In this document: in pieces, positions 28,345-37,611 of the stretch
How the letters are laid out: every line of letters starts with the position of its first letter
How positions within the stretch are numbered: position 1 is the stretch's first letter
Assembly: GCF_013170825.1 (NCBI RefSeq)
Contig: NZ_CP033365.1
Coordinates: forward strand, 4,104,001-4,168,000
From: Mesorhizobium sp. NZP2298
GTDB taxonomy: Bacteria > Pseudomonadota > Alphaproteobacteria > Rhizobiales > Rhizobiaceae
Reading direction: 5' to 3'
DNA length: 64,000 bases
Position numbers and translations under genes: made by a program
The notes under the pieces: model-generated
Databases searched by the model: none
What the model was told of the DNA's origin: nothing
The model's input: only the letters and a program-made list of their open reading frames with translations

Positions 28345-28378
28345 GCGCGGAACCTGACCGGGTTCCGCGCCTTTTTTT
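28345..28378 (+). terminator. Rho-independent terminator of the GMC oxidoreductase operon
   Basis: GCGCGGAACC pairs with GGTTCCGCGC around a short loop, followed by seven T residues, 19 bp after the stop codon. Confidence 0.93.
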
Positions 28379-28389
28379 GTGCTGGAACC

Positions 28390-30300
28390 TTATGCCCCGA
28401 CCGGCTGGCCGTCCTTGCGACGGATGGCGACCACCGATGGCCTCGGCGGCTGGCCGTCCCGGAAATCTGGCCACAGGGACTGCGCCTTGTCGAGTGTTTC
28501 GGCATCCTCGGAGGGGTGCTGCACCGAAAGGAACAGCGTCGTGCCATCCGGCGTGAAGCAAGGGCCGGTCGCTTCCGCGCCATGCGGGCAGGTGAACAAG
28601 AGCTTCGGCAAGCCGCGCGCCGCACCTTCCGTGTCGACGCCATAGACGCCGTCCGGCAGGCCGAAATCATTGGCGCCGTCGGTCGCCACCCAGAGCCGGC
28701 CGGCCGGGTCGAAGGTGATGTTGTCAGGGCAGACGAACCAGCCATTGTCCGACGTCTCGGGATGGAAGGTTGCGCCGACCTTGGTGTCCTTTGGATTGCC
28801 GCAGAGCACGAACAGGTCCCAAGCGTATTTGTCGGCGGTATGGTCGGCCTCGGCGCCGCGGCCCCCGGGCGGGATCAGCTCGACGATATGACCCCAGAGG
28901 TTTTCGGGCCGCGTGTTGGCCGGATTGACCTTGGATTCGTCTCGCTTCTTGTTCTTGGTCATGACGGCGTAGACGCGGCCGGTGACCGGATTGGTCTCGA
29001 TGTCCTCCGGCCGGTCCATCGGGGTCGCGCCGAGCGCGTCCGCCGCCAGCCGTGTCTTCAACAGCACCTCGGCCTGGTCGGCGAAGCCGTTCTCGGCGGT
29101 GAGCTTGCCCTGACCATGAACCAGCGGCAGCCATGTCAGCGAGCCATCGGCGTCGTAACGGGCGACCGAGAGCACGCCATCGTCCAGAAGGCCGTTGCCG
29201 GAAGCCGGGTTCGCCTTGTCGTAAGCCTTGTTCGAGACGTAGCGGTACATGTATTCGAAATAGTCGTCGTCGCCCATGTAGACGACGATGCGGCCGTCCT
29301 TGTTGAGGACGACCGTGGAGGCCTCATGCGACATGCGGCCAAGGGCCGTGCGCTTCACCGGCTTCGATTGGGGATCATAAGGGTCGATCTCGACCACCCA
29401 GTCGAAGCGGTTCGGCTCGTTCGGCTCCTTGTCGATGTTGAAGCGGTCATGGAAACGGCCACGGCCGTAGATGTCGGAGCCATCAAAGCCATAGCGGTCG
29501 AGAATGTCAGCGGTCGGTGCCTTCTTCGGATCGCCGCCGAACAGGTCGGAAACGCCTTCCTCACAAGTCAGCACGGTGCCCCAGGGGGTAAAGCCGCCGC
29601 TGCAATTGTAGCTGGTGCCGAGCACCTTCGTGCCGGTCGCGTCGGCGGACGTCCTGAGCAGCGCGTGGCCGGCTGCCGGCCCGGAAACGGTCATCTCGGT
29701 GTTGGCCGTGATGCGGCGATTGAGCGGACTGTCCTCGACGGTTTGCCACTTGCCGTCCTTGAACATGACCTCGACGATCGAGTGGCCCATCGCCGCAAGG
29801 CCGAGATCGACCTGCTCCTTGCTCATCGTCTTGCCGGCGTCGTCCTCGGTCATGCCGGGAAACATGACATTGGGCGAGATGTATTCGTTGTTGACGCAAA
29901 GCAGGCCGTGATCGGAGTTCACCGAGCCCTTGGGCAACGGCAGGAAGGCGATGTAATCGCAATTGTAGCCGAAACGCTTTTCCTGTTCGGCGGCCGCGAC
30001 CGTGTTGCCGTCGAAATCCGGGAGACCAGCGACGAGCGGATCGCCCCAGCGTGCGACGATTGTTGTTTCATAGCCTTCGGCGGCGGCATGGGTCTTGTCA
30101 TAGACCCGCTTCAGTTCGGGAAAGCCCAGCGTGGAAAGCGCGGTGGCATGCGTTTCGCCGGCGAACAACGAGCCGACAAAGCTGCCGCCGGCGATCAGCG
30201 CGCCGGAAGCGAGGCCGCCTTTTAGGAGCGTACGGCGCGAGACGCGCTCGGCGATGATTTCGCGAATGACAGGGGAGGATGAAAACGGGAAGTTGGCCAT
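28390..30300 (-). CDS. PhoX-family (DUF839) Tat-exported phosphatase
   Basis: From ATG 30300 (GAGAGG upstream) this is 636 aa. A twin-arginine signal, SRRTLLKGGLASGALIAGG, precedes a beta-propeller-type DUF839 domain. PhoX phosphatases are periplasmic monomers that use Ca2+ and Fe3+ rather than Zn. Family segments include GLLCVNNEYISPNVMFPG, GPAAGHALLRTSADATG, NCSGGFTPWGTVLTCEE, LGRMSHEASTVVLNKDGR and RPEDIETNPVTGRVY. It faces the GMC gene, with a terminator between. No Pho box was identified upstream, so phosphate control is not shown. Confidence 0.9.
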   Translation of the reverse strand: MANFPFSSSPVIREIIAERVSRRTLLKGGLASGALIAGGSFVGSLFAGETHATALSTLGFPELKRVYDKTHAAAEGYETTIVARWGDPLVAGLPDFDGNTVAAAEQEKRFGYNCDYIAFLPLPKGSVNSDHGLLCVNNEYISPNVMFPGMTEDDAGKTMSKEQVDLGLAAMGHSIVEVMFKDGKWQTVEDSPLNRRITANTEMTVSGPAAGHALLRTSADATGTKVLGTSYNCSGGFTPWGTVLTCEEGVSDLFGGDPKKAPTADILDRYGFDGSDIYGRGRFHDRFNIDKEPNEPNRFDWVVEIDPYDPQSKPVKRTALGRMSHEASTVVLNKDGRIVVYMGDDDYFEYMYRYVSNKAYDKANPASGNGLLDDGVLSVARYDADGSLTWLPLVHGQGKLTAENGFADQAEVLLKTRLAADALGATPMDRPEDIETNPVTGRVYAVMTKNKKRDESKVNPANTRPENLWGHIVELIPPGGRGAEADHTADKYAWDLFVLCGNPKDTKVGATFHPETSDNGWFVCPDNITFDPAGRLWVATDGANDFGLPDGVYGVDTEGAARGLPKLLFTCPHGAEATGPCFTPDGTTLFLSVQHPSEDAETLDKAQSLWPDFRDGQPPRPSVVAIRRKDGQPVGA

Positions 30301-30418
30301 GTGTCTGCCTCTCGATGTGGATGGGTGACGGCGCACCGCTGCCTATCCAGCTTCGGCAACATCCAGATGACATGAGAGGGCGGGGAGGGCCTGCAGGCCG
30401 CGCCCGCCAAGGCGAGGC

Positions 30419-30826
30419 CTACGGATTGTCTGCCTTGGTGCAGGTCGATGCCGTGAAGGCACCATCGGGCTGCTTCATGATGATGTCGAAGGAGGGCGGG
30501 CTCTGGCCGTCCAGCGTTGCCTGGGTCAGCGACAGCGAGTTGCCGCCAGCCGTATAGCCACCGAGCGGTCCCAGCCAGGAGATCACGCCGTTTGCATCCA
30601 TCTGGTAGTTGTACCCCTGCTGGGCGGCCCCGAAGGTGACCGGACCAGTGTAGACATTGCCCTTGATGGTGATGTCGCCGAGGTTGAGGAACATGCCGAG
30701 CAGGTAGACTTCGCAGTGATAGGTGCCATCAGGCATCTTGCCGTCGCTGAAATCGGCCCTTGCGGCCCCGGTTGCCGTGGACAGAAGCACTATGCCGATA
30801 GAAATGCGTGAAATCAGGGATGCCAT
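30419..30826 (-). CDS. Small secreted hypothetical protein
   Basis: From ATG 30826 this is 135 aa with a signal peptide (MASLISRISIGIVLLSTATGAARA). The mature part, about 110 residues, has two Cys (THYHCEV-like at DGTYHCEVY and STCTKADN at the end) that could form a disulfide. It contains GDITIKGNVYTGPVTFGAA strands, so it is probably a small beta protein. I recognise no family. The start lacks a strong ribosome site; an ORF extension upstream to 30892 is not supported by any signal. Confidence 0.65.
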   Translation of the reverse strand: MASLISRISIGIVLLSTATGAARADFSDGKMPDGTYHCEVYLLGMFLNLGDITIKGNVYTGPVTFGAAQQGYNYQMDANGVISWLGPLGGYTAGGNSLSLTQATLDGQSPPSFDIIMKQPDGAFTASTCTKADNP

Positions 30827-31139
30827 GGCGTCGCTCGGTTGAGACGCGAGCTTGCCCCATTTTTGTGCCGTATCGCAACATTTGTCGTCCACGCGCGGTA
30901 TGCTGCGATCAAAATCTAGGCATTTGGTCGAATTGAGCGAAAATTAGGCAGATGCCTTGTGCGTTGCGCAAATTTCCCTCAACCAATTTTTAACCGGCTC
31001 TCCTTTGTTTGTTCCGCCTAATATAATAACGATCTGATAATATTCGTTTATTTGCCGTTTTTTGGCGTCCAGGCAGCGGTTGGCATGGGGGTTGCATTGT
31101 ATTGGTGCGGTGCAATCAACCAGCTTGGGAGTCTTCCGT
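30827..31139. other. AT-richer promoter region of the urt operon
   Basis: This 313-bp gap separates a minus-strand secreted protein from urtA. It holds no gene. It is AT-richer than its surroundings (for example aatataataacgatctgata) and contains a sigma-54 promoter at 31081-31095. I could not identify a convincing NtrC enhancer pair. Confidence 0.7.
31081..31095 (+). promoter_or_regulatory. Sigma-54 (RpoN) promoter of urtA
   Basis: TGGCATgggggTTGC matches the TGGCAC-N5-TTGC consensus at every key position (GG at -24, GC at -12), with one change at the sixth base. It lies 45 bp before the urtA ATG. Nitrogen-controlled transcription of urea transporters by NtrC and sigma-54 is well established. 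Confidence 0.8.
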
Positions 31140-32450
31140 ATGAGGGGTAATTTCTCGACAATAACAAAAATGTTCTCGGCAAGCGTGGTCGCCGCTGGCC
31201 TGTTGATGTCGGCTCCCGCCAAGGCGGCGGACGACACGATCAAGGTCGGCATTCTCCATTCGCTGTCGGGGACCATGGCGATTTCGGAGACGACGCTGAA
31301 GGATGCCATGCTGATGCTCATCGACGAGCAGAACGCCAAGGGCGGCCTGCTCGGCAAGAAGCTTGAAGCCGTTGTCGTCGATCCGGCGTCCAACTGGCCG
31401 CTGTTCGCCGAGAAGGCACGCGAGCTGATTTCGAAGGACAAGGTCGCGGCGGTGTTCGGCTGCTGGACCTCGGTGTCGCGCAAATCGGTGCTGCCGGTGT
31501 TCTCCGAACTCGACAACATCCTGTTCTATCCCGTCCAGTATGAGGGCGAGGAGAGCGAGCGTAACGTGTTCTATACCGGTGCCGCGCCGAACCAGCAGGC
31601 CATTCCGGCGGTCGACTACCTGATGAGCGAGGATGGCGGCTCAGTGAAGCGCTGGGTGCTGGAAGGCACCGACTACGTCTATCCGCGCACCACCAACAAG
31701 ATCCTCGAAGCCTACCTGAAGTCGAAGGGCGTCGCGGCCGAAGACATCATGGTCAACTACACGCCATTCGGTTTCTCCGACTGGCAGACCGAAGTCTCGG
31801 CGATCAAGAAGTTCGGCTCGGCCGGCAAGAAGACCGCCGTCGTCTCGACCGTCAATGGTGACGCCAACGTGCCGTTCTACAAGGAACTCGGCAACCAGGG
31901 CATCAAGGCCGAGGATATCCCGGTCATGGCCTTCTCGGTGGGCGAGGAAGAACTGGCCGGTCTCGACACCGCGCCGCTGGTCGGCCATCTCGCCGCCTGG
32001 AACTATTTCGAGAGCGTCGACACGCCCGAAAACAAGAAGTTCATCGCCGACTGGCACAAGTTCATCAAGAACGACAAGCGCACCACCAACGACCCGATGG
32101 AGGCCCACTATATCGGCTTCAACATGTGGGTGAAGGCGGTCGAGAAGGCCGGTACCACCGATCCGGACAAGGTCATCGACGCCATGATCGGTGTTTCGGT
32201 GCCGAACCTGACCGGCGGCTATTCGACGATGATGCCGAACCACCACATCACCAAGCCGGTGCTGATCGGCGAGATCCAGGCCGACGGCCAGTTCGAGACG
32301 GTTTCGCGGACGCCTGGCCTGGTCATGGGTGACGAATGGTCCGATTATCTGCCGGACTCCAAGAACCTGATCTCCGATTGGCGCGCGCCCCTGTCCTGCG
32401 GCAACTTCAACGTTGCCACGGGCAAGTGCGGCGGCAAGGGAACGAACTGA
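31140..32450 (+). CDS. urtA: Urea ABC transporter substrate-binding protein
   Basis: From ATG 31140 (GGGAG upstream) this is 436 aa with a signal peptide (MRGNFSTITKMFSASVVAAGLLMSAPAKA). The mature protein is a periplasmic type I binding protein of the branched-chain amino acid/amide class. UrtA-specific segments include VGILHSLSGTMAISETTLKDA, VFGCWTSVSRKSVLPVFSE, FYPVQYEGEE and the C-terminal LSCGNFN. It captures urea or short amides for the UrtB-UrtC pore. It is the first gene of a five-gene operon driven from the sigma-54 promoter just upstream. Confidence 0.96.
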   Translation: MRGNFSTITKMFSASVVAAGLLMSAPAKAADDTIKVGILHSLSGTMAISETTLKDAMLMLIDEQNAKGGLLGKKLEAVVVDPASNWPLFAEKARELISKDKVAAVFGCWTSVSRKSVLPVFSELDNILFYPVQYEGEESERNVFYTGAAPNQQAIPAVDYLMSEDGGSVKRWVLEGTDYVYPRTTNKILEAYLKSKGVAAEDIMVNYTPFGFSDWQTEVSAIKKFGSAGKKTAVVSTVNGDANVPFYKELGNQGIKAEDIPVMAFSVGEEELAGLDTAPLVGHLAAWNYFESVDTPENKKFIADWHKFIKNDKRTTNDPMEAHYIGFNMWVKAVEKAGTTDPDKVIDAMIGVSVPNLTGGYSTMMPNHHITKPVLIGEIQADGQFETVSRTPGLVMGDEWSDYLPDSKNLISDWRAPLSCGNFNVATGKCGGKGTN

Positions 32451-32563
32451 TCCTCCCCGGCCTGGACCGTCAGGTCCAGGCCCATGACCGCAAGCGCGCC
32501 GGGCGGGCTTTCTCCTCCAGTCCGCCCGGCGCGAAATCAACCTTTCGGAAGTCACCTGAAGCG

Positions 32564-34180
32564 ATGAACCTGTTCCGCATGATTGGGCTGACGCTGTTGT
32601 TCCTGCTGGCGACGCTGTCGTCATCGGGAGCAGGGGAAGCCGAACTGCGTGGCATCATTGCCAAATTCGCGACGGCCAAGGGTTTTTCGGAGATCGGAAC
32701 TGTCGTTCACGAACTGGCGGCCACCGGTGACCCGGCCGTTGAAGGGACGCTTTCCGCACTCGCCGACGGCAATCTTTATATCCGCAAGGCCGATTCCCTG
32801 GTGTTCATAGGCAAGGAAGCCGGCGAAAGCGTCCAGCTTTCCGACCCGCTGAGCGGCGAAGCATCCGGCGAGGCGGCCAAGGACGGCATCACCAAGATCA
32901 AGGTCAACAACACGCTGCGCCGCGTCATTCGCGATGCGCTGGGCACGCTGACGCTTGGCGCCAAGGATCCGACCGTCCGCATCGCCGCCGCCGCCACCAT
33001 GTTCAAGACACCCGACGCCGCCAATATAGAGCCACTCGACGCGGCGATCGCCAAGGAGACGATTGTCAGCGTCAAGGCTCTGCTCGAACAGGCCCGCGCC
33101 GCTTCGGTTCTTGTCTCCGACCGTCCGGATGCCGACAAGCTTGCGGCGATCGCACTGATCGGCGCGCGTGGCGACCGCGATGCGGTCTCCTTGCTCACGT
33201 CGGTCGAGGCCAACGCCTCGGGCGCCGTGAAGGAAGCCGCGACAGCCGCAATCGCGGACATCAATTCGACATTGGCCCTGTGGGATGCCGGACAGAACAT
33301 CTGGTACGGTATCTCGCTGGGTTCGGTATTGCTGCTTGCCGCGATCGGGCTCGCCATCACTTTCGGCGTGATGGGCGTCATCAACATGGCGCATGGCGAG
33401 ATGGTCATGCTGGGTGCCTACACCACCTTCGTCGTCCAGCAGGTGATCCGCACATCCTTTCCCGGCCTGTTCGACTGGTCGCTGGTGATCGCATTGCCGC
33501 TTGCCTTTCTGGTCGCCGCACTGGTTGGTCTCGCCATAGAACGCGGCGTCATCCGCTTCCTCTATGGCCGGCCGCTGGAGACGCTGCTGGCGACATGGGG
33601 GGTGTCGCTGATCCTGCAGCAGGCGGTGCGCTCGATCTTCGGGCCGACCAACCAGGAGGTCGGCAATCCCTCCTGGATGTCGGGTTCGTTCGATGTCGGC
33701 CAGTTGGCCATCACCTGGAACCGTCTGTGGATCCTCGTTTTCGCGCTCACCGTCTTCGGCGTGTTGCTCTACGTGATGAAGCGCACGCCCTGGGGCCTCC
33801 AGATGCGGGCCGTCACCGCCAACCGCCGCATGGCCGCCTCGATGGGCATCAGAACGCCATGGGTCGACGCGCTGACCTTCGCGCTGGGGTCCGGCATTGC
33901 CGGCATCGCCGGCGTCGCGCTCAGCCAGATCGACAATGTCTCGCCCAATCTCGGCCGCGGCTACATCATCGACAGCTTCATGGTCGTCGTCTTCGGGGGC
34001 GTCGGCAATCTATGGGGCACGCTGGTCGGCGCCTTCTCACTCGGCATCGTCAACAAGTTCCTCGAGCCCTATGCCGGCGCGGTGCTCGGCAAGATCGTCG
34101 TGCTGGTGCTGATCATCCTGTTCATCCAGAAGCGGCCGCGCGGCCTGTTCGCGCTCAAGGGCAGGGCGGTGGAAGCATGA
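32564..34180 (+). CDS. urtB: Urea ABC transporter permease UrtB with periplasmic N-terminal domain
   Basis: From ATG 32564 this is 538 aa. A signal-like N-terminus (MNLFRMIGLTLLFLLATLSSS) precedes about 220 helical, non-membrane residues typical of UrtB, which probably sit in the periplasm. The permease domain follows from about residue 250: YGISLGSVLLLAAIGLAITFGVMGVINMAHGEMVMLG, TLLATWGVSLILQQ and the VTANRRMAASMGI coupling loop with the GIAGIAGVALSQ helix. It overlaps urtC by ATGA. The ribosome site is weak, and the 113-bp gap after urtA may attenuate expression relative to the binding protein. Confidence 0.95.
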   Translation: MNLFRMIGLTLLFLLATLSSSGAGEAELRGIIAKFATAKGFSEIGTVVHELAATGDPAVEGTLSALADGNLYIRKADSLVFIGKEAGESVQLSDPLSGEASGEAAKDGITKIKVNNTLRRVIRDALGTLTLGAKDPTVRIAAAATMFKTPDAANIEPLDAAIAKETIVSVKALLEQARAASVLVSDRPDADKLAAIALIGARGDRDAVSLLTSVEANASGAVKEAATAAIADINSTLALWDAGQNIWYGISLGSVLLLAAIGLAITFGVMGVINMAHGEMVMLGAYTTFVVQQVIRTSFPGLFDWSLVIALPLAFLVAALVGLAIERGVIRFLYGRPLETLLATWGVSLILQQAVRSIFGPTNQEVGNPSWMSGSFDVGQLAITWNRLWILVFALTVFGVLLYVMKRTPWGLQMRAVTANRRMAASMGIRTPWVDALTFALGSGIAGIAGVALSQIDNVSPNLGRGYIIDSFMVVVFGGVGNLWGTLVGAFSLGIVNKFLEPYAGAVLGKIVVLVLIILFIQKRPRGLFALKGRAVEA

Positions 34181-35406
34181 TCACGGGACGCTTCTTCGCC
34201 GCCGGCGCGGACCGCCGCATCGCCATCACCATTTTCGTCCTGTTGGCGGCGGCCATCATCGTGCCGCTGCTCAACCTGGCTGTTTCTCCGGCAAGCGCGT
34301 TCTACATCCCGTCCTATATCGTGGCGCTGACCGGCAAGTATCTCTGCTATGCGCTGCTGGCGCTCTCGCTGGATCTGGTCTGGGGCTATTGCGGCATCCT
34401 CTCGCTTGGCCACGGCGCCTTCTTCGCGCTCGGCGGCTATGCGATGGGCATGTATCTGATGCGCCAGATCGGCTCGCGCGGCGTCTATGGCAACCCGATC
34501 CTGCCGGATTTCATGGTGTTCCTGAACTACAAGGAATTGCCCTGGTTCTGGTATGGCTTCAACCATTTCTGGTTCGCCGCGCTCATGGTGCTTGCCGTGC
34601 CCGGCCTGCTTGCCTTCGTCTTCGGCTGGTTCGCCTTCCGCAGCCGCGTCACCGGCGTCTATCTCTCGATCATCACCCAGGCGATGACCTATGCCCTGCT
34701 GCTGGCCTTCTTCCGCAACGACATGGGTTTCGGCGGCAATAACGGGCTGACCGATTTCAAGGATATTCTGGGCTTCAACGTGCAGGCCGATGCGACCCGT
34801 TCGGCTCTTTTCGCCGTCAGCGCGGCGATGCTGGCGCTCGCCGTGTTCGTTACCTGGGCGATCGTCGGTTCCAAATACGGCAAGCTCCTGATGGCGGTGC
34901 GCGACGCCGAGAGCCGCACGCGCTTCCTCGGCTGGCGGGCAGAGAACGTGAAACTGTTTGCCTTCACCGTCTCGGCCGTCATGGCCGGCATTGCCGGCGC
35001 GCTCTACGTGCCGCAGGTCGGCATCATCAATCCCGGCGAATTCGAGCCGTCCAATTCGATCGAGGTGGTGATCTGGGCGGCCGTCGGCGGGCGTGGCACC
35101 ATTGTCGGGCCGATCATCGGTGCGCTGCTGGTCAATGCCGGCAAATCCTGGTTCACCGGCGTGCTGCCGGAACTCTGGCTGTTTGCGCTGGGCGGGTTGT
35201 TCGTCGCCGTCACGCTGCTCTTGCCGAAGGGTATCATCGGCATGTGGGATTCCTGGCGCGGCAACGCCAGGGCCTTGCGGGCGGCATCGCTGGCCGAAGA
35301 GGCCGGCACCGATGGCGACCCGGCGCCGGCGAAGATCGTTCGCAGCGCGGCGACAAAGCCCGGCGACTGGTCGTCGTCCAGCCACGAACCGCAGCCGGCG
35401 GAGTAA
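34177..35406 (+). CDS. urtC: Urea ABC transporter permease UrtC
   Basis: ATG 34177 overlaps the urtB stop and gives 409 aa. It has about ten membrane segments of the LivM type. Characteristic pieces are LVWGYCGILSLGHGAFFALGGYAMGMYL, VYLSIITQAMTYALLLAFFRN, the coupling loop AVRDAESRTRFLGW and VVIWAAVGGRGTIVGPIIGALLVN. The C-terminus is a polar cytoplasmic tail. With UrtB it forms the urea channel. A longer upstream reading frame to 33280 lies over urtB in another frame and is not real. Confidence 0.95.
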   Translation: MITGRFFAAGADRRIAITIFVLLAAAIIVPLLNLAVSPASAFYIPSYIVALTGKYLCYALLALSLDLVWGYCGILSLGHGAFFALGGYAMGMYLMRQIGSRGVYGNPILPDFMVFLNYKELPWFWYGFNHFWFAALMVLAVPGLLAFVFGWFAFRSRVTGVYLSIITQAMTYALLLAFFRNDMGFGGNNGLTDFKDILGFNVQADATRSALFAVSAAMLALAVFVTWAIVGSKYGKLLMAVRDAESRTRFLGWRAENVKLFAFTVSAVMAGIAGALYVPQVGIINPGEFEPSNSIEVVIWAAVGGRGTIVGPIIGALLVNAGKSWFTGVLPELWLFALGGLFVAVTLLLPKGIIGMWDSWRGNARALRAASLAEEAGTDGDPAPAKIVRSAATKPGDWSSSSHEPQPAE

Positions 35407-35409
35407 GCG

Positions 35410-36156
35410 ATGTCGAAGTCGAACACCATCCTTTACCTCGACGGCGTCTCGGTCTCCTTCGACGGTTTTCGCGCCATCAACAACCTGTCTCTTGTGCTCG
35501 ACAAGGGCGAGATGCGCGCCATTATCGGCCCCAACGGCGCCGGCAAGACGACGATGATGGACATCGTGACAGGCAAGACGCGGCCCGACGAAGGCGAAGT
35601 GTTCTTCGACGGCCAGGTGGATCTCACAAGGCATGACGAGGCCGAGATCGCCATGATGGGCATCGGCCGCAAATTCCAGAAGCCGACGGTCTTCGAGAGC
35701 CACACGATCGAGGAAAATCTGATGCTGGCGCTGAAGGGGCCGCGCTCGATCTTCCCGGCGCTGTTCCACCGCCGCTCCGCCGCCGAGGCACGCCAGATCG
35801 ATGATATTCTTGGCATCATACGGCTGGGCGACAAACGTAACGAACTGGCGGCCAACCTCAGTCACGGCCAGAAGCAGTGGCTGGAGATCGGCATGCTGCT
35901 TGCACAGGATCCGAAGCTGCTTCTGGTCGACGAACCGGTGGCCGGGATGACCGATGCCGAGACCGAGGAGACCGCGCGGCTGCTCAAGGACATTGCGCGC
36001 GACCATTCGGTCATTGTCGTCGAGCACGACATGCATTTCGTGCGCGAACTCGGCGTCAAGGTGACCTGCCTGCATGAGGGCTCCGTGCTCTCGGAAGGCA
36101 CACTCGATTTTGTCTCGGCCGACGAGCGTGTCGTCGAAGTCTATCTGGGGAGGTGA
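35410..36156 (+). CDS. urtD: Urea ABC transporter ATPase UrtD
   Basis: This 248-aa ATPase of the LivG type drives urea import together with UrtE. It has Walker A GPNGAGKTTMMD (about 45), a Q-loop segment GRKFQKPTVFE, the signature LSHGQKQWLEIG, Walker B LLLVDEPVAGM and the switch histidine in VVEHDMHFV. It starts three bases after the urtC stop. Its own stop overlaps the ribosome site of a 21-codon ORF before urtE. Confidence 0.96.
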   Translation: MSKSNTILYLDGVSVSFDGFRAINNLSLVLDKGEMRAIIGPNGAGKTTMMDIVTGKTRPDEGEVFFDGQVDLTRHDEAEIAMMGIGRKFQKPTVFESHTIEENLMLALKGPRSIFPALFHRRSAAEARQIDDILGIIRLGDKRNELAANLSHGQKQWLEIGMLLAQDPKLLLVDEPVAGMTDAETEETARLLKDIARDHSVIVVEHDMHFVRELGVKVTCLHEGSVLSEGTLDFVSADERVVEVYLGR

Positions 36157-36158
36157 GC

Positions 36159-36224
36159 ATGATCTGGCGGGTCCAATTCCATCGCTTCGATCTGGCCTTT
36201 CTCCGGTTCTGGAAAAGGCGCTGA
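36159..36224 (+). CDS. 21-codon ORF between urtD and urtE with a strong ribosome site
   Basis: ATG 36159 is preceded by GGGGAGG, spaced five bases, and reads 21 sense codons to TGA 36224. The peptide is strongly basic and aromatic (MIWRVQFHRFDLAFLRFWKR...). It ends four bases before the urtE ATG at 36228. It could be a real microprotein, a coupling device that delivers ribosomes to urtE, or simply spacer. Nothing beyond the ribosome site supports it. Confidence 0.35.
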   Translation: MIWRVQFHRFDLAFLRFWKRR

Positions 36225-36227
36225 GAC

Positions 36228-36923
36228 ATGCTCGAGGTTTCAAACGCCACGCTCCACTACGGTGCCGCCCAGGCGTTGCGTGGTGTTTCGCTGAAGGCGG
36301 GCGCCGGCAAGATCACCTGCGTGCTCGGCCGCAATGGCGTCGGCAAGACCAGTTTGATGAGATCGATCGTTGGCCATCACAGGCTGACGAGCGGAAGCGT
36401 TGCCTTCGAGGGGAAGGCGCTCGACCGGAGCGCGGCGTATGACCGCGCCCGGTCGGGCATCGCATTCGTACCGCAGGGCAGGGAGATCTTTCCCCTGCTC
36501 ACGGTGCGCGAAAACCTGGAATCCGGCTTTGCGCCATTGAAGCGTGCCGACCGCAACGTGCCGGCGCATGTCTTCGAGCTGTTTCCGGTGCTGAAGCAGA
36601 TGCTTGGCCGCCGTGGCGGCGATCTTTCCGGCGGCCAGCAGCAGCAACTCGCCATCGGCAGGGCGCTGGTAATGCGGCCGAAGCTTCTGGTGCTGGATGA
36701 GCCGACGGAAGGGATCCAGCCGTCGATCATCAAGGATATCGGCCGCGCCATACACTATCTGCGCGACCAGGCCGGCATCGCGGTGCTGCTGGTCGAACAG
36801 TATCTCGACTTCTGTCGCGAACTCGCTGACGAGGTCAACATCATGGATCGTGGCCAGATCGTCCACACCGGCCCGGCAGAAGATTTGGACCGGGCTGATG
36901 TCCGCAAATTTCTCACGGTCTAG
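36228..36923 (+). CDS. urtE: Urea ABC transporter ATPase UrtE
   Basis: This 231-aa ATPase of the LivF type is the second ATPase of the urea transporter. It has Walker A GRNGVGKTSLMRS, the Q-loop segment FVPQGREIFPLLTVRENLE, the signature LSGGQQQQLAIGRAL, Walker B LLVLDEPTEGIQP and LLVEQYLDF with the H-loop region. It ends the operon. No urease (ureABC) genes follow within the window, so nitrogen release from urea must be encoded elsewhere. Confidence 0.96.
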   Translation: MLEVSNATLHYGAAQALRGVSLKAGAGKITCVLGRNGVGKTSLMRSIVGHHRLTSGSVAFEGKALDRSAAYDRARSGIAFVPQGREIFPLLTVRENLESGFAPLKRADRNVPAHVFELFPVLKQMLGRRGGDLSGGQQQQLAIGRALVMRPKLLVLDEPTEGIQPSIIKDIGRAIHYLRDQAGIAVLLVEQYLDFCRELADEVNIMDRGQIVHTGPAEDLDRADVRKFLTV

Positions 36924-37190
36924 AATCGGCACTTCAGCTTCTGGTTCGAATTCCTTGGCAAGTCCAATATTTCTTTCATCCGGCCATTCGCGTCTCTGGT
37001 GCATCAGGGACTGCATGCTAGTCTTTTTCTTGGCTTTGTGAGTCGGCCGCTTCCGTATCAGTCTGGTTATCGCAGATCGAAGGCGCGGCGAAGGCCGGGC
37101 AAGTTCCACGCAAGCAAGGCTTCCTAGCTTCCCTCCTGCGATCTCTGTCGTTCAAACGCGTTTGGGCACACAGCAGGCTAAGGGACAGCC

Positions 37191-37367
37191 ATGGAACGTT
37201 ACATCGAGGACTACCAGAAGCGGCGGCTTACCGAACGCGTCGACATCATCGCCGCCATCAACATCCTGAGGTCACAGGGCTGCGAATACGACGACCTGAT
37301 CGAGGAGATCACCAAGGTCTTCTACGTCGACCTCGATGCCTTCAATGAGATCGTCATGGCGGCATAG
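37191..37367 (+). CDS. 58-aa conserved-looking hypothetical protein
   Basis: ATG 37191 follows AAGGGA. The product is a charged, helical 58-aa protein (MERYIEDYQKRRLTERVDII... ending AFNEIVMAA). It has good codon usage and no signal or membrane segment. I recognise no named family, though similar short rhizobial proteins exist in my recollection. It lies 267 bp after urtE, in a stretch otherwise without genes, so it is probably transcribed separately. Confidence 0.65.
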   Translation: MERYIEDYQKRRLTERVDIIAAINILRSQGCEYDDLIEEITKVFYVDLDAFNEIVMAA

Positions 37368-37479
37368 ATTGGCCGGGGCCGCCTCGCTATCCCATCGTAA
37401 AAGGCCCGGTGTCTGGTCGAAAACTCTTGTCCATAGCCGGCTCGTTTCCTTTCCGACCTGGCTGATATCCACGGCCATC

Positions 37480-37610
37480 AATCCGGCCCGGGCGATGCCA
37501 TGCGTTCCAGCAGCACGATCGCTGCTGCCAGCGTCTCGCGGTCGTCCTCGTCCAGAATGTTCTCTAGCCGGACTGCAATCCAACGCGCCCGTGCGGATCG
37601 CGATTGCGTC
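37480..37610 (-). pseudogene. Possible remnant of a regulator C-terminus
   Basis: On the minus strand the frame reads RSARARWIAVRLENILDEDD followed by RETLAAAIVLLERMA. This resembles the last helices of a MarR-type winged-helix regulator. The preceding residues have no such resemblance, and the wing, DNA-binding part and start are missing. It abuts the ester-cyclase remnant on the other strand. This is a weak call based on composition and helical pattern. Confidence 0.3.
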
Positions 37611-37611
37611 A

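Noticed and set aside
34069..36243. 724-aa minus-strand frame across urtB-urtD
   Set aside because: It lies opposite three clearly real urea-transporter genes and shows no domain.
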